Positions 52,867-59,912 of a DNA stretch of 64,000 nucleotides are shown here, in pieces. The translations under genes and the position numbers were made by a program. Within the stretch, counting starts at the first letter, position 1, and each line of letters starts with the position of its first letter. The notes under the pieces are model-generated. The model saw nothing but the letters and a program-made list of their open reading frames with translations, did no database searches and was not told the DNA's origin. This DNA is from Nocardioides kongjuensis (lineage in GTDB: Bacteria > Actinomycetota > Actinomycetes > Propionibacteriales > Nocardioidaceae): contig NZ_JACCBF010000001.1 of assembly GCF_013409625.1 (NCBI RefSeq), forward strand, positions 868,001 through 932,000. The letters are read 5' to 3'.

Positions 52867-53018
52867 GGTCGGTCCTGTCCTAGGGGCTTCCTCATCCGGT
52901 TCACCAGGTCACCTGCTCGCTCGGGTCGCCCGGTTCGTTCACTGGCGATCGAGATCCAGGCGGTGGCGATGATCGCGGTCCACAGGAGGGCTCCGAGGAT
53001 CCATAGCCATGTGGTCAT
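52863..53018 (-). CDS. 51-residue membrane protein
   Basis: This short frame starts MTTWLWILGALLWTAIIATA, continues WISIASERTG, and ends RMRKPLGQDRP. A single hydrophobic helix (residues 3-24) is followed by a basic tail, so it is probably a bitopic membrane protein. The ATG overlaps the LuxR-regulator stop (ATGA), and its TGA overlaps the TTG of the LapA gene, so it sits precisely between two genes with four-base couplings. This position strongly supports it being real, although it is too short for homology-based recognition. Confidence 0.7.
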   Translation of the reverse strand: MTTWLWILGALLWTAIIATAWISIASERTGRPERAGDLVNRMRKPLGQDRP

Positions 53019-53854
53019 GCCGGCAACCCCCGCGATGGGTTCCGGGGTGAGCTGGGTGGGCGCCAGGCTGCCCGGTGAGCGGCGCCGACGGCTGCGATCT
53101 GTGATTGCAGCTCGAGTTTGCTAAGGATCGACTTGACCTGGGTCCGCACCGTCGCGACCGCGACGACGTTCGTGCGGGCGATGTCTTGGACCGGGTCGCC
53201 GTTCATCAGTGCGCCGAGGACCTCTTTCTCGCATCGGGTCAGCCGGTCCAGTCGGGCTCGTATGGCCCGCGACTCGTCCCGGTCGGCGCGTGCTATCTCG
53301 ATCAAGGTGGCGCGCTGTTCTCGGCTCATCAGGGGCAGACCGTCACGGACTCGTCGGGCGGTGTCCACCAGCTCCTTCAGCGAGCACGTCTTGTGCAGGA
53401 CGTCCTTGGCGCCTAGGTGTATCGCAGCCCCCCATCGGGCCCGGTCGGTGGTGTCGGTCAGGAGCACCACTGTCGCCCCGGATGCAGACAGTGGGGCGAC
53501 GAGTCGGAGTCCGTCGCCCACCGGCCCCAGGCGATGCTCGAGTAGTACGAGCCGTCCAGCGCCACGTAGTGCGGCGGCCAGCACGGTGGCCAGCGACGCG
53601 TGCTGCTCACCAGGGTCGATCACCGTGACGATGAAGCCCTCGGGGTCCAGTGCCATCGCGAGAGAGTCAGCGAAGAGAAGGTGATGGTCGATGACGGTGA
53701 TCCGCACAGGTCGCCGGTTGTGGCCGTGCCGCACTGCCTCCGCGGTCGTCGCGCCGTGTCGCAGTGCGTGAGGGGGCGGAACGCGTTCTGGTTGTTGTGG
53801 GGATCGACCAGTTGTCGTCGGCGTTGGCTCCGACAGCTCCGACAGCTCCGACAT
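53015..53854 (-). CDS. LuxR-family response regulator with degenerate receiver
   Basis: 279 residues with an unusually long N-terminal tail (SELSELSE repeat) before the receiver. The acidic pair is reduced (I55-D56 in ITVIDHHLLFADSL), and the expected phospho-accepting aspartate is E106 in LVLLEHRLGPVGDG; K155 in DVLHKTCSLK is kept. The C-terminal helix-turn-helix (about residues 205-265) reads LTRCEKEVLGALMNGDPVQDIA then VATVRTQVKSILSKLELQS. An E in place of D often mimics the phosphorylated state, so the regulator may be constitutively active. AGGGGGAA precedes the ATG. No kinase partner is adjacent. Confidence 0.85.
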   Translation of the reverse strand: MSELSELSEPTPTTTGRSPQQPERVPPPHALRHGATTAEAVRHGHNRRPVRITVIDHHLLFADSLAMALDPEGFIVTVIDPGEQHASLATVLAAALRGAGRLVLLEHRLGPVGDGLRLVAPLSASGATVVLLTDTTDRARWGAAIHLGAKDVLHKTCSLKELVDTARRVRDGLPLMSREQRATLIEIARADRDESRAIRARLDRLTRCEKEVLGALMNGDPVQDIARTNVVAVATVRTQVKSILSKLELQSQIAAVGAAHRAAWRPPSSPRNPSRGLPA

Positions 53855-54190
53855 GTGATTCCCCCTGGCGTTCCAACACGAAGAAACTCGCGGGGTCCAG
53901 GCGGGTCTGTATCGACCTTCATATCACCTCAGTTCACGGTGCGCTAGGAGCTCGCGGAGCGTCGGGTTCAAGGCAGGGTCTGTCCGGCGGGTGCGGAACT
54001 GGGTCGTGCCATCGCGATCAGGGACGGTGAGAAGTATCTACCCGACGGGCACTCCCGAGCAGCAGGAGGCGCGGCCTGCCAGTCTGGGCTCTGTCCGCTC
54101 GACCGCGCGGTTGGTCAGTCAGGCGTAGAGTGGTGGTGACTGCCCAGTTCCGGACCCTACCGGCGTGGAGCAGCCCGAGAGGCGGACGTC
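53855..54190. other. Intergenic stretch between LuxR regulator and DUF5994 copy 2
   Basis: This 336-base divergent gap holds no convincing gene. A GGGTTCAAGG at about 53969 resembles a tRNA T-loop, but no cloverleaf can be formed. Promoters for both neighbours must lie here; no clear consensus is visible. Confidence 0.45.
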
Positions 54191-54724
54191 ATGACGACGT
54201 CGAACAATCCCGTCCATGCTTCCTCGCCCGCGCGTGGTTCGTTGCGACTCCGGATGGTGGAGCACCCCGGACGAGACCGTGTGGATGGCGGATGGTGGCC
54301 TCGTAGCCACGACCTGGTGGTCGAGTTGGCCGATCTGGTCGACCACTTCCCGGCGCGGTTCGGCAAGGTGGGGTGGGTCTCGGTGTCGCGCCCGGATTGG
54401 GCCGTGGCACCGACGCGTGTCGCTGTCGCCGATGGCTATGTGAAGGTGGGTTGGCTTCCCCAAGCCGACGATCACGTCGTGAGGCTCAAGACAGCAGAGC
54501 GAGCCGTGTTCTACCTGCTCGTGGTCCCGCCCGACTTCACCGATGACCAGGGCGCGGAAGCTCTGCTGGCCGCGTCGACGCACGGAAACAAGCATTGCGC
54601 TGCGGACATTCTTGACCTTGTCACAGAACATCCCGATGTCGATCCTGCTGATCGGTGGACCGACAACGGCACGACATGGTGGGGGCCTCACGCCGTGGCG
54701 CCGTCATTCCGGTTGGGAAGGTAG
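54191..54724 (+). CDS. DUF5994 family protein, copy 2
   Basis: 177 residues. VDGGWWPRSHDLVVELADLVDHFP, then GWVSVSRPDWA, aligns with the DUF5994 core of the other two copies but diverges more. ATG with GAGAGG eight bases upstream. It is followed after three bases by a small gene, likely one transcript. Confidence 0.78.
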   Translation: MTTSNNPVHASSPARGSLRLRMVEHPGRDRVDGGWWPRSHDLVVELADLVDHFPARFGKVGWVSVSRPDWAVAPTRVAVADGYVKVGWLPQADDHVVRLKTAERAVFYLLVVPPDFTDDQGAEALLAASTHGNKHCAADILDLVTEHPDVDPADRWTDNGTTWWGPHAVAPSFRLGR

Positions 54725-54727
54725 CCC

Positions 54728-54973
54728 GTGTCCTATCTGATGCTTTACGGGAGCGGCTGGACCCAGCGGTGGAGGATCGCCGCGGGCATGGAGGACGACG
54801 TCCGGTCGCAGATCTCCCAGGTCGGCAACGAGACGACCGGAGTGCTGAAGGTCCTCGATCCTGGCTCGGACAACGAAGCAACACTGGTGGTGTCGTGGGC
54901 CCGGGTCGCGGCGGCCGTCGTCCTCGACACGGCGGCCGAGGAGACGAGGAGCTCGACTGGGCAGTACGCGTGA
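54728..54973 (+). CDS. Hypothetical 81-residue protein
   Basis: 81 residues with a GTG start three bases after the DUF5994 stop. No known domain; QISQVGNETTGVLKVLDP then NEATLVVSWARVAAAVVLDT suggests a small beta-rich fold. Context suggests it is made with DUF5994 copy 2. Confidence 0.5.
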   Translation: MSYLMLYGSGWTQRWRIAAGMEDDVRSQISQVGNETTGVLKVLDPGSDNEATLVVSWARVAAAVVLDTAAEETRSSTGQYA

Positions 54974-55072
54974 GGTGTGATCGATCGGTGCCGGGCGTGG
55001 TGATCCGGTGTAGACACTGGATGCGGTGATGAGCCGCGACGTTGCGGGCGGAGAGAACCGCTTTGACGAGCT

Positions 55073-55101
55073 GCCACCGATGAGCTGTCTCAGATGGTGG
55101 C
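55073..55101. terminator. Imperfect hairpin between converging genes
   Basis: GCCACC (55073-55078) pairs with GGTGGC (55096-55101), and TGAG/CTCA extends the stem inward with a mismatch. TGTTT follows on the + side. It lies in the 152-base gap between the 81-residue gene and a GAF-ANTAR gene. Confidence 0.45.
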
Positions 55102-55125
55102 TGTTTGGATCAGGTTCGCGCCGCG

Positions 55126-55848
55126 TCAGGAGCGGCGTAGGTGCTCCACGCTCAAGGTGCGGGTCACGACCTGGCGGGCGACGTCCTTGACCGGGTGGTT
55201 CTTGCGGCGGCTGTAGTCGCGCATCAACCGGAATGCTTGGTCGACGTCGATCTCGGCGCTTGCCATGAGCACTCCCTTGGCCTGCTCGATCAGGACCCTG
55301 TTGTCGAGTGCGGTCTGGAGTTGCTCGGCGATCAGCCCGGACTGGCGGACGGCGCGCTCCTGGAGGAGCCCGATGGTCGCGATGTCGGCGAGCGCTTGGC
55401 CCATGGCGACGTCGTCCTCGCTCAGGTGGGAGTCGCCCGCGCAGAACAGGTTCATCGCACCGACCACGGAGTCGCGTAGGCGCAGGGGGATCGCGTGGGC
55501 TGACGCGAAGCCGACCTCGGCGAGGGCTGTGCTGAACCGCGGCCACCGCTCCCGGGACTCGCCGCCGCCCACGTTGACGACCGGACGCGCGCTCTGGAGG
55601 CAGTCGAGGCACGGGCCCTCGTCGTTTTGCAGTTCGAGGAGCTCGAGGAGCTGGGCCCGGTCGCTCGTGGAGGCGACCACGTGCAGGACGCCGCGAGCGT
55701 CGGCCAGGATCACGCCGGCGGCATCGGCATTGAGCAACTCGACGCTCCGCTCGGTCAGGGTGGAGAGGAAGTCAAGCGTGTCGAACTCGTCGACGAGGGT
55801 GTCGGCGAGCTCGACGAAGACCTGCGCCAGCCTTTGCTCACTTGTCAT
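55126..55848 (-). CDS. GAF-ANTAR regulator
   Basis: 240 residues from ATG 55848, with GGAGG nine bases upstream. An N-terminal GAF domain (about residues 20-170, with AAGVILADARGVLHVVASTS and NDEGPCLDCLQSARPV) is joined to an ANTAR RNA-binding domain (ALDNRVLIEQAKGVLMAS then DVDQAFRLMRDYSRRK). ANTAR proteins bind paired hairpins and prevent transcription termination. It is downstream of a second GAF-ANTAR gene and likely cotranscribed with it. Confidence 0.87.
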   Translation of the reverse strand: MTSEQRLAQVFVELADTLVDEFDTLDFLSTLTERSVELLNADAAGVILADARGVLHVVASTSDRAQLLELLELQNDEGPCLDCLQSARPVVNVGGGESRERWPRFSTALAEVGFASAHAIPLRLRDSVVGAMNLFCAGDSHLSEDDVAMGQALADIATIGLLQERAVRQSGLIAEQLQTALDNRVLIEQAKGVLMASAEIDVDQAFRLMRDYSRRKNHPVKDVARQVVTRTLSVEHLRRS

Positions 55849-55898
55849 GGTCTTCGCCTCCACTGTCGCGGACCAGGGCCTGGCGGGCCGTGTCTGTG

Positions 55899-56627
55899 TC
55901 AATCATCTTCGCTCTCCTCTGGGTGGATGCGCAGCCGTCCCGCGAGGACGTCGCGGGCAACGTCGAGCAGTGAGCGGTCTGCGGCGAAGGCGTGGGCGCG
56001 CAGGAGAAGCAGTGCCTCGGTCATGCCGACCGAGGCTTTGACGGAGAGGAAGCCCGTCGCTTGGTGGATCTCGGCGCGGTGGGCCACCGGAGCACCGAGG
56101 TCGGGGTGCAGGGCGTCGCGGGTGAGATCGACGGACGGGATCCGGTCCTGCAGATGGAGGAGCACGACGACGGCAGCGCCCCCGTAGGCCTGTGCGGCCG
56201 TCTGCTGCTGTACGTCGAGTCGGCCGGGGGTGGAGCGGTACATGCTCAGGCTGCCGAGCCGGACCCCGCCGACGCTGAGCGGGACCGCGGTGACGGCGCT
56301 GATCCCAGCAGCCAGCGCGGCCGGGGCGAAAGCCGGCCAGCGCAGCAGCACTCCGTCACCGAGGTCGTCGCTGCCGACCGTGCGGTCGTAGCGCGAGGCG
56401 TCGACGCTCGGCCCCTCGCCAAGATCGAACTGGATCTCCTCAAGACGGGAGGCGACGGCGCCCGACGTACCAATGACCGCCTGATGACCGGCCGCGTTCA
56501 TGAGAGTCATCCCCACACCGGCCAGCCTGAGTGACTGTGCGCAGTCGATGCACAGCTCGTCGGTCAATGGCTTTCCGTCGCGGTGCCGCGCTCTGATGGC
56601 CGCGAGGATCTGCGTCGTCGTCGTCAC
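55899..56627 (-). CDS. GAF-ANTAR regulator (paralogue)
   Basis: 242 residues. The GAF part has LRLAGVGMTLMNAAGHQAV and EEIQFDLGEGPSVDASRYDR; the ANTAR part reads RAEIHQATGFLSVKASVGMT then EALLLLRAHAFAADRSLLDVA. Key ANTAR positions (A, G, L/M) are present, though the canonical RxVIEQAKG is changed to HRAEIHQATG. Divergent from the desaturase operon, which it may control. Confidence 0.83.
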   Translation of the reverse strand: MTTTTQILAAIRARHRDGKPLTDELCIDCAQSLRLAGVGMTLMNAAGHQAVIGTSGAVASRLEEIQFDLGEGPSVDASRYDRTVGSDDLGDGVLLRWPAFAPAALAAGISAVTAVPLSVGGVRLGSLSMYRSTPGRLDVQQQTAAQAYGGAAVVVLLHLQDRIPSVDLTRDALHPDLGAPVAHRAEIHQATGFLSVKASVGMTEALLLLRAHAFAADRSLLDVARDVLAGRLRIHPEESEDD

Positions 56628-56727
56628 GTCGTGCTCACCCCTCTGCCCTTAGGAATGCAGGGGTAGCCTCGACTAATAAGGCCACCTCGGACCCCGGCGG
56701 CGCGATCTGCGACATCCGGGAGTAGTC

Positions 56728-57777
56728 ATGTCGACCAGTGATCCTCGAGGCGCGGTGCTCCGCAGCGACTACGGCGAGTTGGTGCGGGAGATCCGGCGAC
56801 GGGGACTCCTCCACCCTAGACCTGCCTTCTACGCCCGACTCGGCGCCCTCGCCCTGGCGGCGCTCGCCGTCCTGGTGCTGGTCCTCTTCCTGCTGCGCGA
56901 CTCGTGGTGGGCTCTCCTGCTCGCGCCCGCGTTCGGTGTCGTCTCGGCACAGATCGCCTTCCTCTCCCACGATGCCGCCCATCGCCAGATCGTCCGCGGC
57001 CGCCGGCTCACGACGGCGCTTTGCCTGACATTCGGCAACCTCCTCAACGGCCTCAGCTACGGATGGTGGACTGCCAAGCACGACGCGCACCATGCGCACC
57101 CCAACGACCTGGAGTCCGATCCGGACGTCGCCGCCGGCGTGTTCGTCTTCGGCGCGGACCAGGCGGGCGAACGCCGCGGTGGGCCAGCCTGGATGACCCG
57201 GCACCAGGCCGCCCTGTTCTTCCCGTTGCTCACGCTCGAGGGGTTCAACCTGCGGGCCGAGGGCGTACGCGCGCTGCTGCGCCCCGGCATAGCGCACCGA
57301 TCGGCCGAGGGCCTGTTGCTGTTCGGCCACCTTGTGCTCTACCTGGCGCTCGTGGTCAGCGCCCTGACCTGGCTCCAGGCGATCGTGTTCGTGGTCGTCC
57401 ACCAGGCGGTGCTCGGCGTCTACCTCGGCTGCTCGTTCGCCCCGTCTCACAAGGGAATGCCGGTGCCCACGGCGGAGGAAGCCGCGGACCCGCTGCTGCG
57501 CCAGGTGATCTGTTCGCGCAACATCCGTGGCGGCCCCTTCGTCGACCTGGCACTCGGTGGGCTCAACCTCCAGATCGAGCATCACCTGTTTCCTAGCATG
57601 CCGCGCCCCAACCTCAGGCTCGCCCGGCCGGTCGTGCGTCAGCACTGCCAGGCGCGAGGGATCCCCTATGCCGAGACGACCCTGCTCGCGTCGTACCGGC
57701 TGGCGCTGGGGCACCTCCACCAGGTTGGACTGGCCGCACCTGGAGCGTCAGCACCACGAGAGAAGGCAACCCCATGA
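56728..57777 (+). CDS. Membrane fatty-acid desaturase
   Basis: 349 residues. The three histidine boxes are H81-DAA-H85, H118-DA-HH122 and QIEHHLFP near the C-terminus, separated by four hydrophobic helices. These diiron enzymes introduce a double bond in acyl chains in the membrane, often on cold or envelope stress. The stop overlaps the DUF5994 start (ATGA), so it is coupled to DUF5994 copy 3. Confidence 0.92.
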   Translation: MSTSDPRGAVLRSDYGELVREIRRRGLLHPRPAFYARLGALALAALAVLVLVLFLLRDSWWALLLAPAFGVVSAQIAFLSHDAAHRQIVRGRRLTTALCLTFGNLLNGLSYGWWTAKHDAHHAHPNDLESDPDVAAGVFVFGADQAGERRGGPAWMTRHQAALFFPLLTLEGFNLRAEGVRALLRPGIAHRSAEGLLLFGHLVLYLALVVSALTWLQAIVFVVVHQAVLGVYLGCSFAPSHKGMPVPTAEEAADPLLRQVICSRNIRGGPFVDLALGGLNLQIEHHLFPSMPRPNLRLARPVVRQHCQARGIPYAETTLLASYRLALGHLHQVGLAAPGASAPREKATP

Positions 57778-58274
57778 CCACCACCGACCGAGTTCCGCTG
57801 AGGATCTCGCTCAACCCCAGCTCGACCCGGCGTCTCGACGGGGCCTGGTGGCCTCAGTCGCGCGACCTCCAGGTCGAGTGCGCCGACCTGATCGACAACT
57901 TCCCGAGCAACATCGGCCGCCCGGCGCGCCTGCTGTTCTCCCGGCCCGACTGGGACGCCGAGCCCGACCGACCGTCCACCCGCCGGATCAAGGCTCAGCG
58001 CGGTTTCGTCAAGGTCGGCTCGTTCCCCGAGGACGACACCCACCTGGTGACCGTCATTCTTTCCTCGCGCGAGCGACTCGAACTGCTCGCGATCCCCAGC
58101 AGCACGCACACCGCGACCGCACGGACCCTGATGGACGCGGCCACCGACGAACGCAACATCCTCTCGGCCGCCGACCTGCTCGTCGCCGCGAGCGCCGGTC
58201 CCTCCAATAGGGGAGCGGAGTCTGAGGAAGCGACATGGGAGAACGAGGGCGGCACCCGCCCTCAAGCGACTTGA
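57774..58274 (+). CDS. DUF5994 family protein, copy 3
   Basis: 166 residues. LDGAWWPQSRDLQVECADLID then RPARLLFSRPDWDAE is nearly identical in key stretches to copy 1, and more distant from copy 2. Translationally coupled to the desaturase, which gives the best clue that DUF5994 is tied to membrane or stress adaptation. Confidence 0.82.
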   Translation: MTTTDRVPLRISLNPSSTRRLDGAWWPQSRDLQVECADLIDNFPSNIGRPARLLFSRPDWDAEPDRPSTRRIKAQRGFVKVGSFPEDDTHLVTVILSSRERLELLAIPSSTHTATARTLMDAATDERNILSAADLLVAASAGPSNRGAESEEATWENEGGTRPQAT

Positions 58275-58797
58275 CCGGGGCGTGGGTGCGCCGAGGCGAG
58301 GACTGACGCAAGGTCGTCCTTGGCGCCGACTCGAACGCGGCACGAGCTACCCCCTCCGGGCGAACACGCCCGAACCCGGCCCGGTGGACGAGCTTGCCGG
58401 CGCATACGCGCCGCGTCTCCTCAGCTATCCCGAGCAGATCGGCACCCAGCAGGCCGCTGTCCTGTACTCCGGGCGGAGGCAGCGTGGGCCGGCACGGCGG
58501 GGACCCTCGCCCTGCTCATTCCCACGTCGGTCTGGGTGTCCCAGGACGTCAGGATCGCGAGCGTCGTGAACGCAGGGCTCGTCGGGATGTTCCTCGTCCC
58601 GGGCTCCACGGGTCTCCTCCGCGGCGCTCGACAACCTGAGTGCCGCCATCGATGCGGGTCTCGGTGATCTCGGTTTCGCGGCCCACCCCAGGTGGCCGTG
58701 AGGACGCGACACCGCTCGTCGTGGCCGCGGCGAACAGGGCAGCCGGAGCGACGGGGGGCCAGTCGGCGCCGTCTCGGTGACCTGCTCCTCGAGATGA
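58275..58797. other. Decayed region without an intact gene
   Basis: The + strand shows traces of coding sequence in different frames: PGPVDELAGAYAPRLLSYPE followed, after a frame change near 58460, by GTLALLIPTSVWVSQDVRIA, which looks like a membrane segment. No intact start-to-stop frame is convincing. It may be the remnant of a frameshifted membrane-protein gene. Confidence 0.35.
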
Positions 58798-58826
58798 CGA
58801 TGGCCCCGGGGAGTCCGGGGCCATCG
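58798..58826. terminator. Perfect 12-bp hairpin
   Basis: CGATGGCCCCGG (58798-58809) pairs with CCGGGGCCATCG (58815-58826) around a GGAGT loop. It lies between converging transcription units and closely resembles the hairpin at 51531-51566. Confidence 0.7.
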
Positions 58827-58873
58827 TTGATCGAATATGGGTAATTCGATCAATTTACGACCTAAATGTCGTA
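58827..58873. repeat. Two adjacent AT-rich palindromes
   Basis: TTGATCGAAT (58827-58836) is the perfect reverse complement of ATTCGATCAA (58844-58853), seven-base spacer; TACGAC (58856-58861) is the perfect reverse complement of GTCGTA (58868-58873), six-base spacer. The stretch is much more AT-rich than its surroundings. Confidence 0.65.
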
Positions 58874-59013
58874 GTAGTGCGTGCTTCGGTCCGCTGACCT
58901 GCGGAAACTCGTTCTACGAGGCCTCGCGGGGTGCAGGCGGTACGCACTCCGACATGCTCAGTGCCTGGCTTCGGACGTGCATCCTGGACCGGGTTCGGGG
59001 CGCTGGTGGGCTC

Positions 59014-59877
59014 TCAGGCGGGTCGGGCCTGCGTGAGCTTGTCCCAGAGCGAGCCGGCGTTGAGGGTCTGGATGTGGTTCATCATGTAGCCCTGGCCGAC
59101 GTCGACGGGGTACCGATCGGCGAAGTTCACCCGCTGGATCGTCTCCTCGCGGGTCCATCCCTGGGCGACGGCGTCGCTCACGGCCTGTACCCACTCCAGG
59201 AGGTTGGCCCGTTGGCGCGCGAGGTAGGGCTTGGTGACCACCTCGCCGTGGCCGGGCACGACCCAGTCGACGTCGAGCGCGGCGATGCGGTCCAGGGCGG
59301 TCAACCACTCGGTGACGTTGGAGCCCATGAGCCAGGTCTGGCACTCGGAGAAGATCGTGTCCCCGGTGAAGACGACCCGTTCCTCGGGGACGTGCACGGC
59401 GATCTGGCCGGGGGTGTGGCCCGGAGTGTGGAGCAGTTCGAAGGTGTGGTCGCCGACAGTGAGCGTGAGGTCGCCGGTGAAGGTGATGGTCGCTCGCCCG
59501 GGGTCGGCGAAGTAGGTCTCGCGGTCGGGGAAGATCGCCTCGCCGTCGGGGTCGTCGGTGGGCACCGCCTCGTGGGCGTAGTCGAAGGAGTCCAGTGAGG
59601 GGGTGACCTCCATGAAGTTGTCGGCCACGCCCTGGTGGTGGACGATCTCGCCGGTGCCGCGGAAGTAGTAGTTGCCGAAGATGTGGTCGACATGGTGCTC
59701 GGTGTTGATGACGTAGCGGATGTCGCCGTGGGACTCCGCCTCCTGGCGCATGGCGACTGCCTTGGTCGGCAGCTGCGGGGTGTCGATGACGACGACGCCG
59801 TCGCTGGTGAGGACCATGCTGGGGTTGCAGCCCCGGAGGGTGGTGTCGGTCCAGACGTTGCTGGTGACCTTCTGCAT
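59014..59877 (-). CDS. MBL-fold metallo-hydrolase with E-x-H-x-D-H motif
   Basis: 287 residues from ATG 59877, with AAGGAG 10 bases upstream. The usual HxHxDH motif reads E60-H-H62-V-D64-H65 in VINTEHHVDHIFGNY; later ligands are in LHTPGHTPGQIAVH, FTGDTIFSE and VVPGHGEVVT. The first metal ligand His is therefore Glu. The substrate is unknown; the catabolic neighbours suggest a lactone or thioester. Last gene of the minus-strand operon in the window. Confidence 0.83.
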   Translation of the reverse strand: MQKVTSNVWTDTTLRGCNPSMVLTSDGVVVIDTPQLPTKAVAMRQEAESHGDIRYVINTEHHVDHIFGNYYFRGTGEIVHHQGVADNFMEVTPSLDSFDYAHEAVPTDDPDGEAIFPDRETYFADPGRATITFTGDLTLTVGDHTFELLHTPGHTPGQIAVHVPEERVVFTGDTIFSECQTWLMGSNVTEWLTALDRIAALDVDWVVPGHGEVVTKPYLARQRANLLEWVQAVSDAVAQGWTREETIQRVNFADRYPVDVGQGYMMNHIQTLNAGSLWDKLTQARPA

Positions 59878-59912
59878 GAGTTGTTCGCTCCTTCTGGTGG
59901 CCGTGTGTGCGC

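Noticed and set aside
53960..53990. Possible tRNA (GGGTTCAAGG looks like a T-loop)
   Set aside because: The flanking bases do not pair as a T-stem, and no acceptor or anticodon stem can be drawn.
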